This document shows, piece after piece, positions 53,038 through 62,458 of a DNA stretch of 64,000 nucleotides; position 1 is the stretch's first letter; each line of letters begins with the position of its first letter. Origin of the DNA: CAYSCW01 sp964449165 (GTDB lineage Bacteria > Acidobacteriota > Aminicenantia > Aminicenantales > Aminicenantaceae); the NCBI GenBank assembly GCA_964449165.1, contig CAYVAT010000013.1, positions 4,922 through 68,921 on the forward strand, written 5' to 3'. A program made the position numbers and the translations under genes. The notes below the pieces were generated by a model. The model worked only from the letters and a program-made list of their open reading frames with translations, ran no database searches and was not told the DNA's origin.

Positions 53038-54450
53038 ATGAGAATGCTTATCGGAGAAAATTGGGTGGAAAAGGATGAGAAGATCGATGTCCGCAACCCC
53101 TACAATAACGAACTCATCGACACTGTTCCCTCCGCAGATAAGAGTGATGTGGAAGCCGCTTATCAGGCGGCTGAGCAAGGATACAGAATCAATCGCGATC
53201 TGCCCGTCCACCAGCGTATTTCCATCCTCTACAGGACAGCAGAAATACTCAGAGAACGCTCCGAAGAATTCGCCAAGACCATCGCCACTGAAGGAAGCAA
53301 AACCATCAAAGAGGCCAGAAAAGAGGCAAGCCGCTGTATCGATACCATCACCATCTCTGCCGAGGAGGCAAGGCGTGTGGTGGGAGAGACCGTGCCATTT
53401 TCGAGCCGAGAGGGATCTGAAAACAGAGTGGGCTACTACTACCGGTTTCCCATCGGAGTTATCCTGGCCATTACTCCCTTTAATGACCCTTTGAACCTGG
53501 TAGCTCATAAGGTAGGGCCGGCCATTGCGGGAGGAAACTCCGTAGTCCTCAAACCGGCCACTGTCACTCCTCTCTCTGCGCTTAAGCTGGGAGAGGCCAT
53601 GATAGAAGCCGGCCTTCCCTGGAAAGTATTGAACATCGTCACCGGTTACGGCTCCAAAATCGGCGATGCCTTGGTCACGGATCCAAGGCCCAGGATGATT
53701 TCCTTCACCGGAGGCACCGAAGCAGGGCAGGAGATCGTTAAGAAAGCCGGGTTAAAGAAAATAGGAATGGAACTGGGGTCAAACTCTCCTGTCATCGTCA
53801 TGGATGATGCAGACCTCGAGCAGGCTGTGGAGCTCTGTGTTTCAGGAGCGTTCTGGGCGGTGGGACAGAATTGTATCGGAGTGCAGCGTATCTATATCCA
53901 CGAAAACATCTATGATCGCTTTGAAAGAGCGTTTGTGGAGCAGACCAAGAAGATGAAAATTGGTTACCAGCTGGATGAAGCGACAGACATGGGCCCTATG
54001 ATCACAGAATCAGAAGCAGAGCGGGTGGAGAGATGGGTTAAGGAGGCCTCGGAGGAAGGGGCAGAACTTCTCTGTGGGGGGCGCAGAAATGGGACACTCT
54101 TTGACCCCACGGTCTTTAAGAATATGCCCGACCAAGCCAAGCTGAACTGCGAAGAAGTGTTCGGTCCTGTGGTCAGCCTGTATAAAGTCTCTTCCCTTGA
54201 TGAGGCCATCTCATCAGCCAACAGCGTCAAGTACGGCCTGCATGGCGCGATTTTTACCCGTTCCCTCACCCGTGCCTTCAAAGCTATCAAAGAGCTTGAT
54301 GTGGGAGGGGTGATGGTCAACGACTCCACAGATTACCGCATCGATATGATGCCTTTTGGAGGAGTGAAGTGGAGCGGGCTGGGAAGAGAAGGAATCAAAT
54401 TTGCTCTGCTTGAGATGACCGAACCCAAGGTTGTCTGCTTTAACCTCTAG
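53038..54450 (+). CDS. NAD(P)-dependent aldehyde dehydrogenase
   Basis: 470 residues. ITPFNDPLNLVAHKVGPA, the Glu in KIGMELGSNSP and the catalytic Cys in VGQNCIGVQRIY are clear. PFGGVKWSGLGREG closes the C-terminus. It is closest in feel to succinate-semialdehyde, lactaldehyde or phosphonoacetaldehyde dehydrogenases. TAAGGAGG precedes the ATG. It converges with, and abuts, the PLP enzyme gene by 3 bp. Confidence 0.94.
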   Translation: MRMLIGENWVEKDEKIDVRNPYNNELIDTVPSADKSDVEAAYQAAEQGYRINRDLPVHQRISILYRTAEILRERSEEFAKTIATEGSKTIKEARKEASRCIDTITISAEEARRVVGETVPFSSREGSENRVGYYYRFPIGVILAITPFNDPLNLVAHKVGPAIAGGNSVVLKPATVTPLSALKLGEAMIEAGLPWKVLNIVTGYGSKIGDALVTDPRPRMISFTGGTEAGQEIVKKAGLKKIGMELGSNSPVIVMDDADLEQAVELCVSGAFWAVGQNCIGVQRIYIHENIYDRFERAFVEQTKKMKIGYQLDEATDMGPMITESEAERVERWVKEASEEGAELLCGGRRNGTLFDPTVFKNMPDQAKLNCEEVFGPVVSLYKVSSLDEAISSANSVKYGLHGAIFTRSLTRAFKAIKELDVGGVMVNDSTDYRIDMMPFGGVKWSGLGREGIKFALLEMTEPKVVCFNL

Positions 54451-54453
54451 GCC

Positions 54454-55860
54454 TTAAACAGAGCGGAGGGCCTGGTCGAGATCCCTGATAATATCATCCG
54501 GATCTTCGGCTCCCACGCAGAGCCGTATCATCTGAGGGGGGACATCCGCCATTTGGCGGGCTTGCTCGCCTTGCTGGAGATGGGTGGATATGGCCGGGAT
54601 TGTGGCGATACTTTTGATCCGGCCCAGGTCCCCTGCTCTCATGATTATCTTGAAGCTGTCGAAGACTTTGCGGGCGTTTTGAGCAGGACCATCCACCCGG
54701 AAGCTCAACAGGTGGCCGTAGCGGTTTATCTCGTTTCCCTCTCCGTCGTCCGAATCAACCAGTTTCATGTATTTTCTGGCCAGATCGTGGAGAGGGAAGC
54801 TGGGAAGTCCCAGATAGTCGACCTGGTATACTCTAGGATGCTGGCTGAGGAATTCAGAAACCTTCTCTGAGTTCTGGCTTAGAAGATCCATTTTCGATCG
54901 CAGGGTGCGCAGGTCGTTCAAGGTAAAAAGAGCATTCATCGGAGATGCTGCCGGCCCGTTATCGCGGAAGGGAAGAAACTTTATGTATTCAGCGAACCTT
55001 TCTCTGAAAAGCGGATTGTCATTCCTGACTTTGGTGGTGATGGGGTTGCGGCTGATCAAAGCCCCTCCCATGGCCAGTCCCCCTGAAGTCATGGATTTGG
55101 TGAGGGAATGGATGACCAGATCTGCTCCATAGGCGATGGGTCTCATCAGGGCAGGAGTGGCACAGGTGGAATCGATGATGAAGGGAATATCCCAGGAGTG
55201 GGCCAGATCTGCCAAGGCCTTCACATCGCAGAAAGCCTGTTGAGGATTGCTCGGCGCCTCTGCAAAGAGAAAGCGTGTGTTGTCATCGATTTTTGCCTTC
55301 CATTCTTCTATGTCCTCTGGATGGTGCACCCATCGCACATCGATTCCCCGTTCTTTCATCTTGCGGATCGAGAAATGCTGGTAAGTGCCTCCATAGATTT
55401 GGATGGATGAGACAAAATTTATTTCTTCTGGGCCTTGTTTTTGCTTGACCAGCAGGGCATCCACAGCCAGCATGATGGCTGACATCCCGGAAGCCGTCAC
55501 CACACAGGAGGTCTCGCAGCCAGTTTGGTACCCTTCAAGAAGAGCCAGAAGACATTCCAGATAGTAGGTAGTTGGATTGGCAAAACGCGTGTAGCACCAG
55601 GTAGGGATGAGATAGGCTAAAGCGGCTTCCAGCTCATCAGAATCGCGGTAGGCCTGTGCTGTTGAAAGGTAGAGAGGCTCTATGACAGCCCCCTGGTTCT
55701 GGCTCAGAGCTTCCTCCACTGTGTAGAAGCCGTGGACTGCTATGGTGTCGAACTTAAGTTTTTTTACCCGCTTCAGCTCTTCCTGTTTTTGAGCCAGGAA
55801 TTTTTTGGCTTGTTCAATGTACTTCTGAACACCGGGTGAATATTTTTGCTCCTTGCTCAT
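54454..55860 (-). CDS. Cys/Met-metabolism PLP enzyme (cystathionine gamma-synthase/lyase family)
   Basis: 468 residues, longer than the usual ~390 owing to an N-terminal extension. IAVHGFYTVEEALSQNQGA, RFANPTTYYLECLLALLEG, VVTASGMSAIMLAV and the PLP Lys in LVIHSLTKSMTSGG are all typical. The reaction could be gamma-synthase, O-acetylhomoserine sulfhydrylase or methionine gamma-lyase. With homoserine dehydrogenase upstream in the same gene set, homoserine or sulfur amino-acid chemistry is likely. Confidence 0.9.
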   Translation of the reverse strand: MSKEQKYSPGVQKYIEQAKKFLAQKQEELKRVKKLKFDTIAVHGFYTVEEALSQNQGAVIEPLYLSTAQAYRDSDELEAALAYLIPTWCYTRFANPTTYYLECLLALLEGYQTGCETSCVVTASGMSAIMLAVDALLVKQKQGPEEINFVSSIQIYGGTYQHFSIRKMKERGIDVRWVHHPEDIEEWKAKIDDNTRFLFAEAPSNPQQAFCDVKALADLAHSWDIPFIIDSTCATPALMRPIAYGADLVIHSLTKSMTSGGLAMGGALISRNPITTKVRNDNPLFRERFAEYIKFLPFRDNGPAASPMNALFTLNDLRTLRSKMDLLSQNSEKVSEFLSQHPRVYQVDYLGLPSFPLHDLARKYMKLVDSDDGEGNEINRYGHLLSFRVDGPAQNARKVFDSFKIIMRAGDLGRIKSIATIPAISTHLQQGEQARQMADVPPQMIRLCVGAEDPDDIIRDLDQALRSV

Positions 55861-55928
55861 GCGTCCATCTCCTTAGAAAAGGCCACTTGCTTTTTTTTAA
55901 AAAAAGAGAGCTGTTTGTCCCTTTTTCC

Positions 55929-57143
55929 TTATCTCTGGTCTTGATGCCGCTTGATAACTTTGCTTAACCTTCTTACTCCCTCGGCAATCTGGTCCTTGGT
56001 GGGGTAAGAAAAATTGATTCTCATGGTATTGAAGCGGCGAAAGTCTTGAGGGTAGAGCACCTCTCCCGGGACGAAAGCCACATTCTCTTCGATGGCTTTG
56101 TAGAAGAGGTCGGTGGTGTTGATATTTTCCGGGCCTGTGATCCAGAGGAAGAGTCCCCCTTCGGATTTTGTCCACTTGACCACCATTTCTTCGGGAAAAT
56201 TCTCTTCCAAGGCCTCGAGGAAGAAATTCAGCTTCTCGGAGTTGTACTTGATGACTTTATCGAAGTGGGCATCCAGGTCATATTCGCGCAGAAAGGCTGT
56301 GCAGATATCCTGGTTGAGCTTTGGAGTGTTGAGTGTGTTTCCTCCCTTTATGAAAGTGAATTTCTGGATAACCTCCGGAGGACCGATGTTGAATCCCACG
56401 CGAAGGCCAGGGCAGAGGATCTTGGAGAAGGTGTAAATGCCGATGACATTTCCCTGGTTTTTGTCCAGAGAATAAATAGAGGGGATGGTCTCTCCTCTGT
56501 AGCGCAGCTCCCTGTAAGGGCTGTCCTCCACGATGGGGATTCCAAATTTTTTGCCCAGGGAAAGAAGGGAAAGCCTTTTTTCAAGGCTCATGGTTATCCC
56601 GGAGGGATTCTGGAAATCAGGAACCACATAGATGAACTTGGGCTTTCTGCCCCGGTTGATGGATTGTTCTATCTCCTGCTCCATGCCTTTAACATCAGAT
56701 CCATCCTCCTCGATATCGAGGGCGATGTATTTGGCATCTTCCATCTCGAAGGAAGCCAAAGCGCCTCCGAATGTGGGAAGATCTGAAACGATTAGATCTT
56801 GGGGTTCCAGGAAAAGCCTGCCTATCAGGTCGATGCCGTGCTGTCCGGAGGTGGTGATGAGAATATTTTCTGGTTCGATGTGGATATCGTCCCGCTTAAG
56901 GTATTCGATGACCGCCTCTATCAGATCATCTTCTCCGGGAACTGAGGAATACTGGAGTACCTGATCCCAGTCTTGTTTGAGTGATGTCTCTGCAGCCTTG
57001 CGGATAAGGTCGAGAGGAAAGACATCCGGGCTGGGCAGACCTCCTGCGAAAGAGATGACTTTAGGATCACTGATATAACCCATCATTTTTCCTATGGTAT
57101 ATCCCTCGTATCCTTGCATGATTTTGGTGAATAATTCTTTCAT
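55929..57143 (-). CDS. PLP-dependent class I/II aminotransferase (2-aminoadipate/MocR type)
   Basis: 404 residues. ISFAGGLPSPDVFP at the start is typical of the LysN/2-aminoadipate group. ITTSGQHGIDLIGRLF, VPDFQNPSG and the PLP Lys in YTFSKILCPGLRVGF follow. There is no HTH domain. It transfers amino groups between 2-oxo acids and amino acids; exact substrate unknown. It lies 22 bp after the cupin gene. Confidence 0.92.
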   Translation of the reverse strand: MKELFTKIMQGYEGYTIGKMMGYISDPKVISFAGGLPSPDVFPLDLIRKAAETSLKQDWDQVLQYSSVPGEDDLIEAVIEYLKRDDIHIEPENILITTSGQHGIDLIGRLFLEPQDLIVSDLPTFGGALASFEMEDAKYIALDIEEDGSDVKGMEQEIEQSINRGRKPKFIYVVPDFQNPSGITMSLEKRLSLLSLGKKFGIPIVEDSPYRELRYRGETIPSIYSLDKNQGNVIGIYTFSKILCPGLRVGFNIGPPEVIQKFTFIKGGNTLNTPKLNQDICTAFLREYDLDAHFDKVIKYNSEKLNFFLEALEENFPEEMVVKWTKSEGGLFLWITGPENINTTDLFYKAIEENVAFVPGEVLYPQDFRRFNTMRINFSYPTKDQIAEGVRRLSKVIKRHQDQR

Positions 57144-57165
57144 TGCGTCCCTCTAGAAATTTCTT

Positions 57166-57522
57166 TCATTTGATTTTATAACGATTGGGATCGTCAAAGA
57201 CATCTATCACATGAACCCTGGTCAGGAAAGTTGCTGAATGCACAACCCCTTCAGGGATGAAATACCAGTCTCCCTTGCTGTAAACCTTGGTTTTCTTTCC
57301 GATGGTCAGCCTCATTTTTCCTTCCACCACCAGCCCCCATTGAGCGCAGTGAGAGTGGGGAGGGACTACTCCTATGGGAAGGATATCGAAAAAAACCACT
57401 TGCTTATCTTTGCTCTGGATGGCCCAGCCTCTTATTCCTTCCAGAGGTGTATCGATTTCTGGAAGTTCTCTGATTATTCCTGGATAGAATGTTTGGTCCT
57501 GTTCTTTTTTTGGATTCTTCAT
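57166..57522 (-). CDS. Cupin-domain protein
   Basis: 118 residues, single small beta barrel. Motif 1 is GVVPPHSHCAQWGLVVEGKM and motif 2 is YFIPEGVVHSA, with His/Glu positions that can bind a metal. It sits inside an amino-acid metabolism gene set, where it could be a dioxygenase, isomerase or sensor. Function not known. Confidence 0.88.
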   Translation of the reverse strand: MKNPKKEQDQTFYPGIIRELPEIDTPLEGIRGWAIQSKDKQVVFFDILPIGVVPPHSHCAQWGLVVEGKMRLTIGKKTKVYSKGDWYFIPEGVVHSATFLTRVHVIDVFDDPNRYKIK

Positions 57523-57567
57523 CTCACCCTTCCTTTTGGAGACAGCCTCCTCATTAGTTGTCCCCGT

Positions 57568-58359
57568 TTACAACAGTCCTTTCACCCATCCGCCGTCGAC
57601 CTGAAGAGAAACTCCGGTAATGTAGGAGGCTCTCTCCGAGGCCAAAAAGGCCACAGCATCGGCGATCTCCTCCGGCCTGCCCAACCTTCCCAGAGGAATG
57701 TTCTCTTCCACAGCGCGGTAGAAGTCTTCTTCGCTCCCTTTTCCTTTCTTGGCGAATGCCCTGGCCAGCTCTTCGACTCTTTCCGTCCTGGCGTAACCCG
57801 GACAGACCGAGTTTACCGTGATTCCATGGGGGGCCAACTGCTCTGAGAGGGATTTGGAAAAGCCCAGAACTCCAGCCCTTGCCGTGTTGGAAAGAATCAG
57901 GGTTTTCAAGGGTTGCTTGGCCGATATGGAAGTCATGGTAATGATCCGCCCCCATTTCTGTTTTTTCATCAAGGGCATCACTTCATAACAGAGATTAACC
58001 GTGCTCATAAGATTGAGCTCTAAGGCCTGCCTATAGTCGTCCACAGTAAAATCTTCCACCAAGCCTGCCGGAGGTCCCCCAGCATTGCAGACCAGGATAT
58101 CCACAGCGGAAAACTCGTCCACTGCCTGTTGGACCATCTGTTTGACCTGATCTCTATCTGTAACGTCTGCCACGATGGCCTTAACAGCTCCTCCGGTTTC
58201 AGAGATGATTTCATCCCTTGTCTTTAAGAGCTTCTCTTTTCCTCTGGCGCAGATAAAGACCTTTGCTCCTTCCCTGGATAACCGGAGGGCGATGGCCTTT
58301 CCCAGGCCACGGCTGGATGCTGCCACCAGAGCCACTCTGTTTCTTATGCCCATATCCAT
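57568..58359 (-). CDS. SDR-family oxidoreductase with altered active site
   Basis: 263 residues. Rossmann motif AAASSRGLGKAIAL, NAGGPPAG and a C-terminal YITGVSLQVDGG are typical of FabG-like SDRs. At the catalytic position the usual YxxxK reads SNTAR (in LILSNTARAGVLGFSKSL), so Tyr and Lys are Ser and Arg. A subgroup of FabG-like proteins has this change and its chemistry is unclear. It lies between the unrecognised 411-residue gene and the cupin. Confidence 0.9.
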   Translation of the reverse strand: MDMGIRNRVALVAASSRGLGKAIALRLSREGAKVFICARGKEKLLKTRDEIISETGGAVKAIVADVTDRDQVKQMVQQAVDEFSAVDILVCNAGGPPAGLVEDFTVDDYRQALELNLMSTVNLCYEVMPLMKKQKWGRIITMTSISAKQPLKTLILSNTARAGVLGFSKSLSEQLAPHGITVNSVCPGYARTERVEELARAFAKKGKGSEEDFYRAVEENIPLGRLGRPEEIADAVAFLASERASYITGVSLQVDGGWVKGLL

Positions 58360-58385
58360 CTAGTTTCTCCTGGTTTAGTCCCGAT

Positions 58386-59621
58386 TTATTCTCTGTAGGA
58401 GATTTTGGCAAACCTTGTCTTATGGCCTCTTCTCATGATCTCCTTAGCGTCTTTGTCACAGCGGACACATTTATGATAGATCACATCGCCGATGAAATCC
58501 GCCTTCTCGTTTCTTTCTTCATCGGGGAGAAAATAGGCTTCCATGGTATCGTAGGGCCTCGACTCGCCATCGCTTTCGTATTTTATGGTCAGATCTTTTC
58601 CAGCATCGAGTACCTTATAGGCGTTCTCTGTCCAGTTGAAATCAGCTATTCCCAGGTCGGGATTGATCCTGAGATGGGCAGCTAGATAGATTTTGGGAAG
58701 GCCCGAGGCCTCGATCTCTTCTGCGCACTGGATGAACGTTTCCGGAGTGGCGGCGTTTCCGATGTTGATCTCGTAGATAGGTGTGGAGCCGTCATCTCGA
58801 ATGTATTCTTTGAAGATGTTGAGCAGCATCCGCAGCTGGATGGTGTTCTGGGTGGAGAGCAGCATGGAGATTTTGAAGGAGAGGTTGGGAATTTCCCGGG
58901 CGTAATAGCAGGCTGCCACGATGGTTGACCAGCTGGGATTGAGGTAGAAATTCCCGCCTGTCTCGAGCGCGGCCCGGGTGATTCCGTCAAGATAAACGAG
59001 ATGGTTGTTGTTTCCCACTTCCACCCCGCCGAGATTGCCGAAGGGAGTCCCCATATTCTTCAGGATGATCTGGTTTAAACCTTCACCCAGATCCCTTCTT
59101 TCGAATTTCTCGCCGGTGACTTTCTCCACTCTCAAAAACCTCTCCTCAGGAAGTGGGGTGCCCAGGAGGTTGGTGGAGCAGAACTTGCTTGCTCCTAGAA
59201 TATTTTCAGCCATGGCCAGAGTTGCCAGAAGGTCTCCGCTGTAAACATAGTTCTCCGTCAGTCCGACCACAGAAATCATCTCGGTGGGAAAGAGCACATC
59301 CCCGTTCTCAGCCACTCTTTTTATGCAGTCAAAGGTGGGACGGGCTCCCTGAAAGCCGGAGACTTGAGCTGTGCAGATACCCTCCTTGCTGGTTGTGATT
59401 CCTTCTTTCTTTATAAAGTCCTCCACCTTGGCAAATTTCTTCACATATTCTTCTGCTCGCTCCAGCATTTCCCCGTAGCCTTTATCTGCTGCCGTCTTTT
59501 TCCTGGTCTGGTAATCCCTCATGGACTCTATTTTGCTGGAAATCTCTTTTGCCCCTCCGTAAGAGTCGATCAGGGCATCCATGGCTTTCAAGTCCTTATC
59601 CGATAAAAGCTTAAAATGCAT
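58386..59621 (-). CDS. Conserved-looking protein of unknown family
   Basis: 411 residues from ATG 59621, chosen because AAAGGAGG lies just upstream; an in-frame ATG seven codons earlier would put that site inside the gene. I do not recognise the family. Visible features are a helical N-terminus, a glycine-rich stretch (NMGTPFGNLGGVEVGNNNH), a likely alpha/beta core (LSFKISMLLSTQNTIQLRML, IYEINIGNAATPETFIQC) and a C-terminal Cys pair KCVRCDKDAKE. There is no signal peptide or membrane segment. Its place between homoserine dehydrogenase and an SDR suggests an enzyme of amino-acid or derived-metabolite metabolism. Confidence 0.85.
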   Translation of the reverse strand: MHFKLLSDKDLKAMDALIDSYGGAKEISSKIESMRDYQTRKKTAADKGYGEMLERAEEYVKKFAKVEDFIKKEGITTSKEGICTAQVSGFQGARPTFDCIKRVAENGDVLFPTEMISVVGLTENYVYSGDLLATLAMAENILGASKFCSTNLLGTPLPEERFLRVEKVTGEKFERRDLGEGLNQIILKNMGTPFGNLGGVEVGNNNHLVYLDGITRAALETGGNFYLNPSWSTIVAACYYAREIPNLSFKISMLLSTQNTIQLRMLLNIFKEYIRDDGSTPIYEINIGNAATPETFIQCAEEIEASGLPKIYLAAHLRINPDLGIADFNWTENAYKVLDAGKDLTIKYESDGESRPYDTMEAYFLPDEERNEKADFIGDVIYHKCVRCDKDAKEIMRRGHKTRFAKISYRE

Positions 59622-59717
59622 GCTTTCCTCCTTTGAAGTCATAGAGAATCAGATATGTCTTTTGATTGGCTTTTTAAATTAAAAATATCAAGAAAAATAG
59701 ATTTCGGCATGCTCAGT

Positions 59718-60767
59718 CTATTTTGAAAGATGACGGTGGATAGCCAGCATATCGGAGAGGATAGAATAACCAGTCTCTATCTTTCCTGCTCCTAGTCCCT
59801 GGATGGTGACCTTTCCCATCAGATCCAGATCAAAGGTCAGTGCGTTGTTTGCTCCCGTTACGCCGGCCAGAGGATCGGAAAGGGGAAGCTTTTGAGGCGA
59901 GACGCTGGCTTCCACTCCTGTTTTGTCTTTCCTGGCCGATGCGATAAGCTTGTACCTCATTCCTGAGGCGAGGGCTTCTTTGACGTCTTGTTTTGAGATG
60001 GAGCTTATTCCTTCTCTTTTTAGATCAGAAGGTTTGAGGTTGGCTCCCAAGAGGACATTGGAGAGGATGACGATCTTGGCCAGAGCATCGTAGCCTTCCA
60101 CATCTGCGGTGGGATCGGCCTCTGCATAGCCCAATTCCTGAGCCAGGTTAAGGGCATCTTCATAATCCATGTCCTCCTCTTCCATTTTGGTCAGGATAAA
60201 ATTTGTGGTTCCATTGAGGATGCCCTTTATCTCGTTGATCTCGTTTCCTTCCAGGCCGTTTTCGATAAGATGAAAGACTGGAGTACCGCTCATCACTGTG
60301 CCCTCAATCCTGAAGAAGACATTGTTCTTTTTGGCTATGGATTTAAGTTCTTCATAGTAGAGGGCGGCAGGGCCTTTGTTGGATGTCACCACATGTATCC
60401 CCGCCAGGAGAGCCTTCCGAACGTAGCTCGTTGCTGGCTCTGCTGTCTTTATATCCGTGTAGGTCAGCTCAGCAATGATATCCGCACCACATCGTTCGAT
60501 CATCTCCAGGGGCTCCATGCCAGCAGCGGGATTCTCTTCTCCTTCCAGATAATCATCAACCTTTTTTCCTTCTCTCAACAGGGAAAGGAGCTTGGCCGGA
60601 TTGATGCCTTCCGGGAGCAGGAGAGAGCCCTTGATTTTGTCTGAAATTGCGACCACTCTTGCCCGGAAGTCAAGACTCTCTGCCAGGTATCCGCCTTTCT
60701 TCTCCAGTATTTCCAGAAGTCCTTGCCCGACTGTTCCGCAACCGATTAGACCTATCTTGTACTCCAT
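59718..60767 (-). CDS. hom: Homoserine dehydrogenase (short, no ACT domain)
   Basis: 349 residues. GLIGCGTVGQGLLEIL starts the NAD(P) fold. VTSNKGPAALYYEEL contains the conserved Lys, and KGILNGTTNFILTKM with ELGYAEADPTADVEGYDA is diagnostic. The C-terminal ACT regulatory domain of many bacterial enzymes is missing, so feedback control by threonine is not expected through it. No aspartokinase is adjacent. It is first in the leftward gene set that ends at 54454. Confidence 0.93.
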   Translation of the reverse strand: MEYKIGLIGCGTVGQGLLEILEKKGGYLAESLDFRARVVAISDKIKGSLLLPEGINPAKLLSLLREGKKVDDYLEGEENPAAGMEPLEMIERCGADIIAELTYTDIKTAEPATSYVRKALLAGIHVVTSNKGPAALYYEELKSIAKKNNVFFRIEGTVMSGTPVFHLIENGLEGNEINEIKGILNGTTNFILTKMEEEDMDYEDALNLAQELGYAEADPTADVEGYDALAKIVILSNVLLGANLKPSDLKREGISSISKQDVKEALASGMRYKLIASARKDKTGVEASVSPQKLPLSDPLAGVTGANNALTFDLDLMGKVTIQGLGAGKIETGYSILSDMLAIHRHLSK

Positions 60768-60867
60768 GTGTTATACCCCCTTAAAGTAGAATCCTCCCTC
60801 TGCAGGATTTAAAGCGTATTGAAGAAGAAAGCATGAAATCAGTTTGCTCGGCCTATCTGAAGAAGGA

Positions 60868-60901
60868 AGAGAGCAGCAGAAGACCTCTTCCGCTGCTCTC
60901 T
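60868..60901 (-). terminator. Strong hairpin terminator after citrate synthase
   Basis: AGAGAGCAGC (60868-60877) pairs perfectly with GCTGCTCTCT (60892-60901), and inside it GAAGA pairs with TCTTC. The tract after it in the leftward direction is pyrimidine-rich (TCCTTCTTC) rather than pure T. It separates gltA from hom. Confidence 0.75.
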
Positions 60902-60932
60902 CTGTTTCCTGGAAAGTAATCTACTCTGCTGT

Positions 60933-62234
60933 TTACTTATTGATCTGATCCGCAATCCAATCCGTAGTCACGCTCTTCGGTCTTTCGATAGCCAGTCCGA
61001 GAGCCCTGTCCCAGATCAGCGAGGAAAGAACTCCTATAGCTCGAGATGATCCGAAGAAAACCGTGTAAAAGTCAAACTCGGTTATTCCGTAGTGATAGAG
61101 GATACAGCCGGAGTGAGCATCAACATTGGGCCAGGGATTTTTCGCCTTGCCGTGTTCTTTCAAGATATCAGGGACGATCTCATAGAGAGCACTCACTGTT
61201 TGGAAGATTTCATCCTCGGGAAGATGTTTGAGAGCGAACTCGCGCTGGGCTACATATCTGGGATCGGTTTGGCGAAGCACAGCGTGTCCATATCCCGGGA
61301 TAACCTGCCCTGCATTGAGCGTATCCCACACATATTTCTTCAGCTGTTCTTTGTCGGGGACGCCGCCCAGCTTCTCCATGAGGTCCATGATCCATCGGAG
61401 TACTTCCTGGTTGGCCAGACCATGGAGGGGACCGGCCAGGCCATTCATCCCTCCCGAGAGCGAATAGTAGGCATCGGAAAGGGCTGAACCGACAAGGTGA
61501 GTGGTGTGAGCAGAGACATTGCCGCCTTCATGGTCGCTGTGCAGCACGAGATAGAGCCGCATCAGCTCTTTGAATTCTTCTTTTTCGATGCCAATCATGT
61601 GGGCGAAGTTTCCTCCCCAATCAAGATTGGGATCAGCAGGGATATGCTCATCATTCTTGTAGCTTCTGCGGTAGATGTAAGAAGCGATATGCGGCAGCTT
61701 GGCCAGAAGGTTCATCACGTCTTCGTACATGGGATCCCAGTACTCCATCTTGCTCATTCCTTCTCTGTACTTTTGAGCAAAAATGGATTCCTTTTGAAGA
61801 GTAAGAATACCCAGGGAGAACTGAGTCATAGGATGAGTATCCTTAGGGATGGTTTTGAGGACATCGATAAGATAATCAGGAAGAGGGCTTCGCTTCTGCC
61901 ACTCTTGGGTGATCTCCTTAACGTCTTCCTCGGTGGGGAGCTCGCCTGTCAGGAGAAGGTAGAAGATTCCTTCGGGAAGGGGTTCTTCTCCGCCTGGAGC
62001 CTTGGGCAGTTTTTGACGCAGTTGAGGGATGTTGAAGCCGCGGAAACGGATTCCCTCGAAAGGATCCAGAGCTGAGGTCTCTGTGACCATGCATTTAACA
62101 CCGCGCATTCCACCATAGGCTTGGGCAACAGTGACATCGGAGATTTTGACATCCCCATGCTCTTTGAGAAGCGATGTAACTTTTCCACGCACGGGGTCGA
62201 GCTTTGAAGCGAACTTTTCCTTTAATGAAGCCAT
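60933..62234 (-). CDS. gltA: Citrate synthase, eukaryotic-like Si type
   Basis: 433 residues. The catalytic His is in GLAGPLHGLANQEVL, the second His in VIPGYGHAVLR, and the Asp in WPNVDAHSG. The sequence VLHSDHEGGNVSAHTTHLV and the overall length match the mitochondrial-type enzyme rather than the common hexameric bacterial GltA. Condenses acetyl-CoA with oxaloacetate. It has its own strong promoter and terminator. Confidence 0.96.
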   Translation of the reverse strand: MASLKEKFASKLDPVRGKVTSLLKEHGDVKISDVTVAQAYGGMRGVKCMVTETSALDPFEGIRFRGFNIPQLRQKLPKAPGGEEPLPEGIFYLLLTGELPTEEDVKEITQEWQKRSPLPDYLIDVLKTIPKDTHPMTQFSLGILTLQKESIFAQKYREGMSKMEYWDPMYEDVMNLLAKLPHIASYIYRRSYKNDEHIPADPNLDWGGNFAHMIGIEKEEFKELMRLYLVLHSDHEGGNVSAHTTHLVGSALSDAYYSLSGGMNGLAGPLHGLANQEVLRWIMDLMEKLGGVPDKEQLKKYVWDTLNAGQVIPGYGHAVLRQTDPRYVAQREFALKHLPEDEIFQTVSALYEIVPDILKEHGKAKNPWPNVDAHSGCILYHYGITEFDFYTVFFGSSRAIGVLSSLIWDRALGLAIERPKSVTTDWIADQINK

Positions 62235-62295
62235 TTGAAAGATCCTCCTTTAAATTTTATAGAGAAATGTCCCGTGATTGATTCGACGGGTTATG

Positions 62296-62324
62296 AATAT
62301 AACACTGTCAAAAGAACGTGTCAA
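62296..62324 (-). promoter_or_regulatory. Promoter of gltA
   Basis: On the minus strand TTGACA (62324-62319), 17 bp, TATATT (62301-62296). Just downstream in the leader, CCCGT-N10-ACGGG (62271-62290) forms a small dyad. AAAGGAGG precedes the gltA ATG. Confidence 0.75.
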
Positions 62325-62358
62325 TGAAAATCGACTCGGGGCAAAGGAAAATCTGTGG

Positions 62359-62380
62359 GGACCGCTTTCCCGGACGGTCC
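62359..62380. repeat. Inverted repeat between gltA and lemA
   Basis: GGACCG-N10-CGGTCC, a perfect 6-bp dyad in the divergent spacer, upstream of both promoters. It may be a regulator site or a structural relic; no assignment. Confidence 0.35.
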
Positions 62381-62458
62381 TCCCTTTGCTTGCATTCAAA
62401 AAAATATTTAGATGATCTCATTCGTATTTATTATCGGATGCCATAAAAATAATTCCAT

